This document shows positions 43,138-51,760 of a DNA stretch of 64,000 nt, in pieces. Under the pieces are notes generated by a model. That model saw only the letters and a list, made by a program, of their open reading frames with translations, was not told where the DNA came from and made no database searches. A program made the position numbers and the translations under genes. The first letter of the stretch is position 1. Every line of letters starts with the position of its first letter. Source of the stretch: Chitinophagales bacterium (GTDB taxonomy: Bacteria; Bacteroidota; Bacteroidia; Chitinophagales; Chitinophagaceae); the NCBI GenBank assembly GCA_017303855.1, contig JAFLBL010000005.1:264189-328188 (forward strand). Reading direction: 5' to 3'.

Positions 43138-44754
43138 TTAATGTACAGACTGTACTTGTGAATAATTTTCAATTTTATAGGCGTCTTTAAACCCTTTCAG
43201 GGTCAGCTTAATATTTTTTAGCGGCACTTTGATATCCCTGAATTCCTTGATCAGTTCCAGTACATCATAATCAATATACTTGGTAGTGGACGCGTCTATC
43301 ACTACCGTGGAGTTCTCGGGCATATGATCCAGTGTCTGGCGGATAGCCGCCTTGTTCAGAAAAGATACTTCCTCGGATAAACGCACCTGTATTACATCTC
43401 CGTCGCGATGATTCTCCGAATGGAAATAATAAGAATTCTTCAGGTTGCCATACAGGATGGAACCGGTAGCCGCTACGATACCGGCCATCACGCCAACCAG
43501 CAATCCTTTACCACTGACAGCCGGGAATACGGCAAACAGATCCACCGCGATTATAACTACAACGGTAACAATAAACGGAATAAACTGAAATTTACCCGCC
43601 GTCCAGAAGCTTTTAAACACGGCAGGTTTGGCCAGTTTATAACCCGTCAGCAGCAGGATGGCCGCCAATGCGGATAAGGGGATTTTATTCAGCAAACCGG
43701 GAATCAGGATAACGGAAATCAGCAACATCATTCCGTGTACAATCGTGGACAGCTTTGACTTACCACCCGCGTTCACATTGGCACTGCTACGCACAATGAC
43801 ACTGGTAACGGGCAAACCACCCACCAATCCGGCCACGGTATTTCCCACACCTTGTGCGAACAACTCCTTATTGGTATTGGTAACGCGGCGCTGCGGATCC
43901 AGGTTGTCCACCGCTTCTATACTCAACAGTGTTTCCAGCGAAGCAATGATGGCGATCACAATACCGTAAACGATTACTGTGCCGTTCATGAAGCCGTTAA
44001 AATCCGGCAGGGTAAAAAAGCTGAAGAACTCACTGGCCGAAGAAGCGGCTTTGATCTGTACCAGGTGTTCATTCTGTACCGCAAGGGCACTGCCGGTTTT
44101 AATCCAGATTTCATTTATGACAACGGACACAATTACCGCCACCAGGGCACCGGGAACAAAGCCCGCCCTCTTTTTAATAAACGGCTTATCCCAGGCCAGC
44201 ATAATGAGAATGGACACCAGGCAAAGCAGAAATACACCCACTTCAATATGCTGCAATGGCTGCAGCAGTTCATGCAGGTCTTCATTACCATACGGCATCA
44301 GTTCGGTGATATTTCCTTTTTCATCTTTGTCATAGCCGAATGCATGCGGGATTTGCTTGGCGATGATCAGGATACCGATACTGGTCAGCATACCCTTGAT
44401 TACGCTGCCGGGAATATAGTTGGCAATACCGCCCATTTTAGCCATGCCCAGCAACATCTGTAGTATACCGGCAATAAATACGGCACACAAAAACAGGCTG
44501 AAATCACCGATAGAGGTTATAGCTCCCAGCACCAGGGCGGCAAGGCCCGCGGCTGGTCCGCTTACACTTAACGGGGAATTGCTCAGCATACCAATTACTA
44601 TACCCCCGATAATACCGGAAATGATACCACTGAAAAAAGGAGCGCCGGAAGCAAGAGCAATACCCAGGCAAAGAGGAAGTGCAACGAGAAAGACGACAAG
44701 ACCGGAGGGCAAATCAGCACCAAGATTTGCGAATAAATTCTTTTGTTGTTTCAT
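43138..44754 (-). CDS. SulP-family anion transporter with STAS domain (putative bicarbonate transporter)
   Basis: 538 residues: about 12-14 membrane helices from 15 to 410 (DLPSGLVVFLVALPLCLGIA, LSVSGPAAGLAALVLGAI, VTSVIVRSSANVNAGGKSKL) and a C-terminal STAS domain from about 425 (STVVIDASTTKYIDYDVLEL). The family includes BicA-type bicarbonate and sulfate carriers. Clustering with a carbonic anhydrase and DabAB argues for bicarbonate, probably Na+-coupled, which fits the NhaD antiporter nearby. First gene of the four-gene minus-strand unit. Confidence 0.9.
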   Translation of the reverse strand: MKQQKNLFANLGADLPSGLVVFLVALPLCLGIALASGAPFFSGIISGIIGGIVIGMLSNSPLSVSGPAAGLAALVLGAITSIGDFSLFLCAVFIAGILQMLLGMAKMGGIANYIPGSVIKGMLTSIGILIIAKQIPHAFGYDKDEKGNITELMPYGNEDLHELLQPLQHIEVGVFLLCLVSILIMLAWDKPFIKKRAGFVPGALVAVIVSVVINEIWIKTGSALAVQNEHLVQIKAASSASEFFSFFTLPDFNGFMNGTVIVYGIVIAIIASLETLLSIEAVDNLDPQRRVTNTNKELFAQGVGNTVAGLVGGLPVTSVIVRSSANVNAGGKSKLSTIVHGMMLLISVILIPGLLNKIPLSALAAILLLTGYKLAKPAVFKSFWTAGKFQFIPFIVTVVVIIAVDLFAVFPAVSGKGLLVGVMAGIVAATGSILYGNLKNSYYFHSENHRDGDVIQVRLSEEVSFLNKAAIRQTLDHMPENSTVVIDASTTKYIDYDVLELIKEFRDIKVPLKNIKLTLKGFKDAYKIENYSQVQSVH

Positions 44755-44898
44755 GTTAAATTATAAATATGCTGTTTCCCGGTTACAGGAATAAGTTTTA
44801 CAGCCCGGAAGAATCCATCATTCCTGCTACAGGAAGATGTCCCACTGATGGAATAGCTGTTTGTTCCCGTTTACATCAGTAGCAACGGGTCATTACTA

Positions 44899-45267
44899 TC
44901 AGGAAAAATTTGGAGGGGGTACTAACAATTCACCGTGAAAAGCCACATAGAGCCGGGCATTTTCCGTATTACCAAAAGCCGAACGCAGCATGAATGTATG
45001 TGCATCCTGCTCGGTATGATGCAGATATTCTTCCGAAAACGTACCGGCATTCGGTACTTTTTCTTCGGTATTATTTCCAAAAGGATTGGTGGATTCTTCC
45101 TCATTATCGCTGCCGGGCAATGTGGAGGAACTACTGTAATCACTGCCCATTGTTTGACGGCAAGACAATACGAAAGGCGCACTGACCGTAAGCCAGAGCA
45201 AGGTAAGGATCATCAGGAGAGCTGATGTCTTATGCACTTTTGAATTGTTCTTGACTTTCTTTTTCAT
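44899..45267 (-). CDS. Secreted small protein of unknown function
   Basis: 122 residues. Basic start, then a hydrophobic signal (ALLMILTLLWLTVSAPFVLS, followed by Cys). Mature part: Ser/Glu/Asn-rich linker, then SEEYLHHTEQDAHTFMLRSA and a beta-like end (ARLYVAFHGELLVPPP). No family recognised. It stands alone between the SulP transporter and the divergent carbonic anhydrase gene; a near-consensus CTATTTTG lies just upstream of its start. Confidence 0.6.
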   Translation of the reverse strand: MKKKVKNNSKVHKTSALLMILTLLWLTVSAPFVLSCRQTMGSDYSSSSTLPGSDNEEESTNPFGNNTEEKVPNAGTFSEEYLHHTEQDAHTFMLRSAFGNTENARLYVAFHGELLVPPPNFS

Positions 45268-45439
45268 TCAGGTGGCGCAAAATAGTGTTTTCAGGTATCC
45301 CGTCCAAACTAATTGAGACTCAATTAAATTAAAATAAACTTAAAGAATCTTTAACAGTTTTTAGTCGTTTTTGTTTAGCCCCAATAAAGATTTGAACAAG
45401 AGCGGTTAAACGCAGAAATTTACCTGTAAATACCGGAAA

Positions 45440-46075
45440 ATGAAACCATACGAAGTCCTCTTACATGACAACAAGCACTGGGCGGCGCGGAAAAAAGCCG
45501 AAGACCCTGCCTTTTTTGAACGGTTGCTCCATGTACAGTCACCGGAGTTTCTGTGGATCGGTTGCAGCGACAGCCGGGTACCTCCGGACCAGATTACACA
45601 AACGGAGCCGGGTGAAATTTTCATCCACCGTAATGTCGCGAACCTGGTAGTGAATACGGATGTCAACCTGATGAGTGTGGTGGACTATGCCGTCAACCAC
45701 CTGAAGATAAAGCATGTGGTGGTATGCGGGCATTACGGATGTGGCGGGGTAAAAGCGGCCATGTCCAACCGCGATTTTAACCAGGTATTGAATATGTGGC
45801 TGCGGAATATTAAAGACATTTACCGGATTCACCGGAAAGAACTGGAAGCCATTCCGGATGAAGAGCAGAAAGTAAACCGGATGGTGGAACTGAATGTAAA
45901 AGAACAGGTTTTTAACCTGGCTAAAACCGCTATGATTCAACGGGCCTGGAGTGTGGATCAGCGCCCGGATCTGCACGGCTGGGTGTATGATCTGCATGAC
46001 GGACTGATCAAACCCATAGTGGAAATGAAAGCCGGAGCCGATCTGGATGATTTGTATGAGTTTGAAGGACTGTAG
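45440..46075 (+). CDS. can: Beta-class carbonic anhydrase (second copy)
   Basis: 211 residues with the plant/E. coli Can-type sequence: YEVLLHDNKHWAARKKAEDP, PEFLWIGCSDSRVPPDQIT (zinc Cys and Asp-Arg dyad), EIFIHRNVANLVVNTD, VVVCGHYGCGGVKAA (His, Cys) and VYDLHDGLIKP. Housekeeping conversion of CO2 and bicarbonate for carboxylases. On the opposite strand to the SulP-CA-DAB unit, so separately expressed. It ends 47 bases before the convergent nhaD stop, with a 7-bp tandem repeat between them. Confidence 0.93.
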   Translation: MKPYEVLLHDNKHWAARKKAEDPAFFERLLHVQSPEFLWIGCSDSRVPPDQITQTEPGEIFIHRNVANLVVNTDVNLMSVVDYAVNHLKIKHVVVCGHYGCGGVKAAMSNRDFNQVLNMWLRNIKDIYRIHRKELEAIPDEEQKVNRMVELNVKEQVFNLAKTAMIQRAWSVDQRPDLHGWVYDLHDGLIKPIVEMKAGADLDDLYEFEGL

Positions 46076-46079
46076 GGTT

Positions 46080-46120
46080 AAGTACGAAGTACGAGGTATG
46101 AAGTACGAAGTTTGAAGTAC
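46080..46120. repeat. Heptanucleotide tandem repeat (AAGTACG)
   Basis: Six imperfect copies of a 7-base unit: AAGTACG, AAGTACG, AGGTATG, AAGTACG, AAGTTTG, AAGTAC. It fills the gap between two convergent genes. The same unit, inverted, recurs at 57119-57147 and 57396-57421. Confidence 0.8.
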
Positions 46121-46122
46121 AA

Positions 46123-47400
46123 TTAAACAAAAAATTGTTGCAGGATAAAAACAACAGCGCCGGCCAGATAACCCAGCAGTGCAATCCAGCCTATTTTTTT
46201 TACATACCAGAAGAAATCAATTTTTTCCAATCCCATTGCTGCCACACCGGCCGCGGATCCGATAATCAGTATACTGCCCCCGGTTCCGGCACAATAGGCC
46301 AGGAATTCCCAGTAATAATGATCTGTTGGAAACTGCTCCAGGCTGTACATACCTTGTGCTCCGGCCACCAGTGGCACGTTATCCACCAATGCGGAAAGCA
46401 ATCCGATCGTAATGGAAATTGCGGATATATTACCAATGGTTTTATCCAGCCAGGCCGCTGCCGCATGCAGTATTTCAGTGGACTCAAGTGCCGCTACGCA
46501 TAATAAAATGCCCAGAAAAAAAAGAATACTCGGCGTATCGATTTTACGCAGGGCATGATTGACGGAAAGCACCCCTTTATCCCTTTCATCTTTTTTACTG
46601 TGTATCATCTCCGTGCATACCCACATAATTCCCAGTCCGAAAAGAATACCCATATAAGGAGGTAAATGCGTAATGGTTTTAAATACCGGCACCATTAACA
46701 GGCAGCTCACCCCCAGCCAGAAAACCAGGTTTCTTTCTCCCGCACTATAGGTGAAGTTTTTATTTTGTAATGCTTCCGGCCGTTGCGCTACATTTCCCTT
46801 TAGCTGATGACTGATCAGCAGCACCGGAATCAGCATACTGACCAGGCTGGGCAGCAATACTTTCAGTATAATATTCACCGCGGTTATTTGTCCGCCGATC
46901 CATAGCATGGTGGTGGTTACATCCCCGATAGGTGACCAGGCACCACCCGCGTTGGCGGAAATAACCACCAGCCCGGCATACAACAACCGTTCCCGGCGAT
47001 CGCCGATCAGTTTTCGCAACAGTGAGACCATGACAATAGTGGTAGTCAGGTTATCCAGTACCGCCGACAGAAAGAAAGTGATAAAGGCCAGCAGCCATAC
47101 CAGCTTTTTCTTATCCGTAGTCTGAATCCGTCGGGTAATCAGTTCAAACCCGTCATGGGCATCTATCAATTCCACGATCACCATGGCGCCGAGCAGAAAA
47201 AACAGGATACCGGAAATATCACCCAGGTGTTCTGTAAGATGATGTACCACCGTTTCCTTATCGGCAGTACCTAGCGCATATACCGACCAGCAGAGTGCCG
47301 CGGTCAGTAAGGCGGTAGCCGCTTTATTGATCTTAAAGGAGTGCTCAAAAGCGATGAACAGGTAGCCCAGTACAAAAATGATGATCAGAATTGTCGTCAT
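46123..47400 (-). CDS. nhaD: NhaD-type Na+/H+ antiporter
   Basis: 425 residues, about 12 membrane helices, ion-transporter superfamily. Characteristic hairpins: FLSAVLDNLTTTIVMVSLLR and SANAGGAWSPIGDVTTTMLW in the first half, SALVDNVPLVAGAQGMY and YCAGTGGSILIIGSAAGVAA in the second. Exports Na+ in exchange for protons at the inner membrane. Its closeness to SulP and DabB, which are probably Na+- or H+-coupled, is suggestive but it is not in their operon. Divergent from gldA with a 66-base shared promoter region. Confidence 0.9.
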   Translation of the reverse strand: MTTILIIIFVLGYLFIAFEHSFKINKAATALLTAALCWSVYALGTADKETVVHHLTEHLGDISGILFFLLGAMVIVELIDAHDGFELITRRIQTTDKKKLVWLLAFITFFLSAVLDNLTTTIVMVSLLRKLIGDRRERLLYAGLVVISANAGGAWSPIGDVTTTMLWIGGQITAVNIILKVLLPSLVSMLIPVLLISHQLKGNVAQRPEALQNKNFTYSAGERNLVFWLGVSCLLMVPVFKTITHLPPYMGILFGLGIMWVCTEMIHSKKDERDKGVLSVNHALRKIDTPSILFFLGILLCVAALESTEILHAAAAWLDKTIGNISAISITIGLLSALVDNVPLVAGAQGMYSLEQFPTDHYYWEFLAYCAGTGGSILIIGSAAGVAAMGLEKIDFFWYVKKIGWIALLGYLAGAVVFILQQFFV

Positions 47401-47454
47401 CCGGAAAGTTTATGAATGCGTAAATATGCAAATTAAGCAATATCATTTTTATTG

Positions 47455-47462
47455 TAGGTTTG
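47455..47462 (+). promoter_or_regulatory. gldA promoter -7 element (TAGGTTTG)
   Basis: TAGGTTTG, four bases (CAGT) before the gldA ATG at 47467; fits TAnnTTTG and predicts a leaderless mRNA, as for ispG. Confidence 0.5.
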
Positions 47463-47466
47463 CAGT

Positions 47467-48378
47467 ATGTCCATCGAAGTCAAAAACCTGCTCAAGGAAT
47501 ATGGCCTGCAAAAAGCCGTCAACCGTATTTCTTTTACGGCTAATAAAGGCGAAATCGTCGGATTCCTTGGCCCCAATGGTGCCGGCAAGTCCACCACCAT
47601 GAAAATCATTACCGGCTACCTGCAACCTACCGGTGGTGAAGCCTGGGTATGTGGCACCAATGTGACTGAAGCGCCTGAGGAAACCAAGAAGAAAATCGGC
47701 TACCTGCCCGAGCTGAATGCCCTGTATTATGATATGTATGTACGGGAATACCTCGGATTTCTGGCGGGAGTGCATCAACTGACCGATAGTAAACAGGCCA
47801 TAGAAAAAGTGATCGATACGGTGGGACTGCGGCCAGAAGCCGGTAAAAAAATCGGGCAATTATCCAAAGGCTATAAACAACGGGTAGGTCTCGCTGCCGC
47901 ACTCATCCATGACCCCGAAGTGCTGATTCTCGATGAACCCACAACGGGTCTTGATCCCAACCAGATCATTGAGATCCGGGAAGTGATCCGTAAACAGGGG
48001 GAAAATAAGACGGTTTTATTCTCTTCGCATATTCTTCAGGAAGTGGAAGCCATCTGCGACCGGGTGATTATTATCAATAAAGGAGAACTGGTGGCGAATG
48101 ACAGCCTGCAGAATCTCCGAAAGTCAGCAGCGGCTGCCGTGGTGCATGTTTCCTTTGGGGAAAAAGCGGAATTATCACTGATGCAAACACTGACTGCAGC
48201 TACCAGTATTCGTCAATTGGACGCGAACAACTGGCAGTTAGCCACACATGATTCTGATCAGTTGCGCAAACAAATCCTCTCCCTGGCTTTGCAGCACAAC
48301 CTCAACATCGTTTCTTTGCAAAGCGAAAATCAGCGCCTGGAAGACATCTTCCGGAATCTGACCCAAAAAGAGAACTGA
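47467..48378 (+). CDS. gldA: GldA-type ABC transporter ATP-binding protein (gliding motility-associated)
   Basis: 303 residues. Full ATPase motifs: GPNGAGKST (Walker A), LSKGYKQRVGLAAAL (signature), VLILDEPTTGLDP (Walker B) and FSSHIL (H-loop His). The start MSIEVKNLLKEYG and ALYYDMYVREYLGFLAGVHQ are typical of GldA, the ATPase that works with the GldF/GldG membrane proteins in Bacteroidota gliding. gldF/gldG are not in the window, which is usual. Whether the organism glides cannot be judged from this gene alone, as it is also conserved in non-gliders. Confidence 0.88.
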   Translation: MSIEVKNLLKEYGLQKAVNRISFTANKGEIVGFLGPNGAGKSTTMKIITGYLQPTGGEAWVCGTNVTEAPEETKKKIGYLPELNALYYDMYVREYLGFLAGVHQLTDSKQAIEKVIDTVGLRPEAGKKIGQLSKGYKQRVGLAAALIHDPEVLILDEPTTGLDPNQIIEIREVIRKQGENKTVLFSSHILQEVEAICDRVIIINKGELVANDSLQNLRKSAAAAVVHVSFGEKAELSLMQTLTAATSIRQLDANNWQLATHDSDQLRKQILSLALQHNLNIVSLQSENQRLEDIFRNLTQKEN

Positions 48379-48382
48379 TTAA

Positions 48383-48408
48383 CTCCGGAATCCTTCCGGG
48401 TTCCGGAG
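48383..48408 (+). other. Hairpin between gldA and eno
   Basis: CTCCGGAA (48383-48390) with TTCCGGAG (48401-48408), perfect 8-bp stem, ten-base loop, no T tract. Could be a weak terminator or processing site after gldA. Confidence 0.45.
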
Positions 48409-48470
48409 ATATAAACGATTGCTTGTCGGCCCCTGAAAAGGGAAATGGCAAGTCTAACTTAAACAAATAA

Positions 48471-49763
<1,293 letters not shown>

Positions 49764-49827
49764 TTTGCTGTATAGCAGGTGTTCAGGAAGCCTGTCATGG
49801 TTCGGTAAACTCACCATGACAGGCTTC

Positions 49828-49995
49828 CTTCGACAGGCTTTCTTCGACAGGCGCCCTTCGACAGGCGCCCTTCGACAGGCTTCCTTCGACAGGCTCAGGA
49901 TGACAAATCACTGTCATGCTGAGCTTGCCGAAGCATTGTCGAAGCATTGCCGAAGCCAGGATGACAAATCATTGTCATCCTGAGCCTGCCGAAGC
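49828..49995. repeat. 14-bp tandem repeat and palindromic CAGGATGACA repeat
   Basis: Five copies of CTTCGACAGGC at exactly 14-base steps (49828, 49842, 49856, 49870, 49884), then TCAGGATGACA, inverted copies of the same unit (GCCGAAGCA) and a palindrome CAGGATGACA-AATCAT-TGTCATCCTG (49957-49982). The composite CTTCGACAGGCTCAGGATGACA element and its inverse are a REP-like dispersed repeat. An apparent reading frame across it is an artefact of the repeat. Confidence 0.85.
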
Positions 49996-50027
49996 ATAAC
50001 TAAAGCACCTTTTTAATAAAAAAACCA

Positions 50028-50342
50028 ATGAAACTACTCGCCCGCATACCTGCCTGGCTCAGAAGTAAATACCTGATTGCTTTTGCCGCTTTTTGTGTGG
50101 TGATCCTGTTTCTGGACAAGAATGACGTGTTTACCCAGCTCGAACGGCGCCGCGAACTGCGGGAACTGGAAAAAAGTAAGGCCTATTATAGTGCCGAGAT
50201 AGCCGCAGAACGCAAAGAATTAGAAGCACTTAAGACAAATCCTGCCACCCTGGAACGCTATGCCAGGGAAAAATACCTGATGAAAAGGGACAACGAAGAG
50301 ATTTTCCTGGTACCGGAAAAACCCGATAACACAAAGAATTAA
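50028..50342 (+). CDS. FtsB/DivIC-like septum formation protein
   Basis: 104 residues: short cytosolic start, one membrane helix at about 15-33 (YLIAFAAFCVVILFLD), a coiled coil at about 38-75 (LERRRELRELEKSKAYYSAE, IAAERKELEAL) and the conserved end of the DivIC/FtsB family (NPATLERYAREKYLMKRDNE, EIFLV). A bitopic division protein that binds FtsL and FtsQ. Follows eno, from which it is separated by the repeat cluster, as is common in Bacteroidota (eno-ftsB neighbours). Confidence 0.88.
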   Translation: MKLLARIPAWLRSKYLIAFAAFCVVILFLDKNDVFTQLERRRELRELEKSKAYYSAEIAAERKELEALKTNPATLERYAREKYLMKRDNEEIFLVPEKPDNTKN

Positions 50343-50456
50343 GGAAACCGACACAATAAGGGCATCTCCATCCCGTTTAAATAACCGGACATTCGATTCA
50401 CACGGTTATAAATTGACGGACAACATCTAATTTCTGGACAAATTAATTGGTTTGCC

Positions 50457-50690
50457 ATGACAAACTTTACTCCCGAGGATCTTTTATTGTATTTGTATAA
50501 GGAAACAGACCTGCACCAGACAACGGCTATAGAAGCCGCCCTGGAAAAAGACTGGACCCTTCGCGAAAAAATGGCAGTGCTGAAAGCCTCCATGTATCGC
50601 CTCGATAAAATCACCGAAACTCCCCGCACCGCAGTAGTACTCAACGTACTGAACTATGCCCGCGAGACAGCCGGTCAGACTGTACAATAA
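50457..50690 (+). CDS. Small helical protein of unknown function, 77 residues
   Basis: No signal peptide; four predicted helices (TPEDLLLYLYKETDLHQTT, AIEAALEKDWTLREKMAVL, KASMYRLDKI, TAVVLNVLNYARETAG). The first half resembles the short helical N-terminal domain of anti-sigma-type proteins (D/E-x-L-L-x-Y-x-x-x-E followed by an L-x-x-D-W-x-L motif), but there is no membrane helix. A TTGGTTTG element lies just before the start and a terminator just after the gene, so it is expressed on its own. Confidence 0.65.
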   Translation: MTNFTPEDLLLYLYKETDLHQTTAIEAALEKDWTLREKMAVLKASMYRLDKITETPRTAVVLNVLNYARETAGQTVQ

Positions 50691-50714
50691 ACCAACGATT
50701 AAACAAGAAATTTA

Positions 50715-50740
50715 AAGCACTCGACAAGTGCTTTTTTTTT
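50715..50740 (+). terminator. Rho-independent terminator after the 77-residue gene
   Basis: AAGCACT-CGACA-AGTGCTT (50715-50733) followed by a long T tract. Confidence 0.85.
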
Positions 50741-50759
50741 GCCCAAAAAAATATTCAAG

Positions 50760-50904
50760 TAACCGCGGAGGACGCAGAGCGCGCAGAGAAATACAATTAA
50801 CCGCGGAGGACGCAGAGCGCGCAGAGAAATACAATTAACTGCGGAGAACGCAGAGAGCGCAGAGAAATACAATTAACCGCGGAGAACGCGGAGAGCGCAG
50901 AGGC
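50760..50904. repeat. 38-bp tandem repeat, about four copies
   Basis: Units begin TAAC(C/T)GCGGAG at 50760, 50798, 50836 and 50874 (period exactly 38), each containing GCAGAG(C/A)GCGCAGAG-type wording and AAATACAAT; the fourth is cut short. No spacers, so not CRISPR. Confidence 0.9.
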
Positions 50905-50913
50905 TCCTCATAA

Positions 50914-50969
50914 GCTAATCCGCTAATTTGCTAATCGGCACATCGGCTAATTTGCTAATCGGCTAATCG
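50914..50969. repeat. 8-bp tandem repeat (GCTAATCG), seven copies
   Basis: GCTAATCC, GCTAATTT, GCTAATCG, GCACATCG, GCTAATTT, GCTAATCG, GCTAATCG in strict register, directly after the 38-bp array. Confidence 0.85.
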
Positions 50970-50975
50970 GCACAC

Positions 50976-51003
50976 CTCACATCTCACATCTCTCATCTCA
51001 CAT
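50976..51003. repeat. 7-bp tandem repeat (CTCACAT), four copies
   Basis: CTCACAT, CTCACAT, CTCTCAT, CTCACAT. The inverse (GATGTGAGATGTGAG) occurs in the repeats at 57165-57180 and 57294-57305. It ends 23 bases before the nth start. Confidence 0.8.
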
Positions 51004-51026
51004 TTCTCTTTCCCTTATCTTGCAGC

Positions 51027-51671
51027 ATGACCCGCCAGCAACGTTACGAAGCCGTCATCGCTTATTTTAAGGAGCATGCGCCGGAAGCAGAAACCGAATT
51101 ATTTTACGACAACCCTTATCAGTTACTGGTTGCCGTTATACTCTCCGCCCAATGCACCGACAAGCGGGTGAACCTGACCACGCCGGCCATTTTTAAACAA
51201 TACCCGGATGTGCAGTCCCTTTCCCTTGCCGCATTCGATGAACTCTTTCCGCTCATCAGAAGTATTTCTTATCCCAACAACAAGACCCGGCACCTGATTG
51301 GCATGGCGAATAAAGTTCTGGAGCTTTTCAACGGGGAGATACCAATGACGGTGGATGAACTCGTTCAATTACCCGGAGTGGGTCGTAAAACCGCCAATGT
51401 TATCACTTCCGTCATCGATCAGCAGCCCAATATGGCCGTGGATACCCATGTTTTCCGCGTGAGTAAGCGCATTGGCCTGGTGCCGCAAACCGCCAGTACC
51501 CCGCTGTCCGTGGAAAAAATACTGGTGAAAAATTTTCCTGAAGCATTGATACACAAGGCTCATCACTGGCTGATCCTGCATGGACGCTATACCTGCCTGG
51601 CCCGCAGCCCGAAATGCGCCACTTGTGGTTTACAGCATTGTTGCCGGTATTTCCAACAGGAAAACCGCTGA
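51027..51671 (+). CDS. nth: Endonuclease III (DNA glycosylase/AP lyase)
   Basis: 214 residues. Base-excision repair of oxidised pyrimidines. Helix-hairpin-helix QLPGVGRKTANVI with its following Lys/Asp region: catalytic Asp in MAVDTHVFRVS and the Lys in LSAQCTDKRVN. The C-terminal [4Fe-4S] cluster loop is complete: C-x6-C-x2-C-x5-C in CLARSPKCATCGLQHCC. Standalone gene preceded by three stacked tandem repeats; its promoter is probably TATCTTGC, just four bases or so before the ATG. Confidence 0.95.
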   Translation: MTRQQRYEAVIAYFKEHAPEAETELFYDNPYQLLVAVILSAQCTDKRVNLTTPAIFKQYPDVQSLSLAAFDELFPLIRSISYPNNKTRHLIGMANKVLELFNGEIPMTVDELVQLPGVGRKTANVITSVIDQQPNMAVDTHVFRVSKRIGLVPQTASTPLSVEKILVKNFPEALIHKAHHWLILHGRYTCLARSPKCATCGLQHCCRYFQQENR

Positions 51672-51760
51672 GTAAAAATTCATGCCTGTTTAGTAAAAAC
51701 TTTTTTACCAAAACAGTAACATAGCACAATACTTGCATAGTAAGGCGGACTACCTGTACT

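Noticed and set aside
43852..44463. 203-codon plus-strand frame opposite the SulP gene
   Set aside because: Shadow of the membrane-helix codons of the transporter on the other strand.
50760..51003. CRISPR-like array
   Set aside because: Repeats are directly adjacent without unique spacers, periods are 38, 8 and 7 bases, and no cas genes are near.
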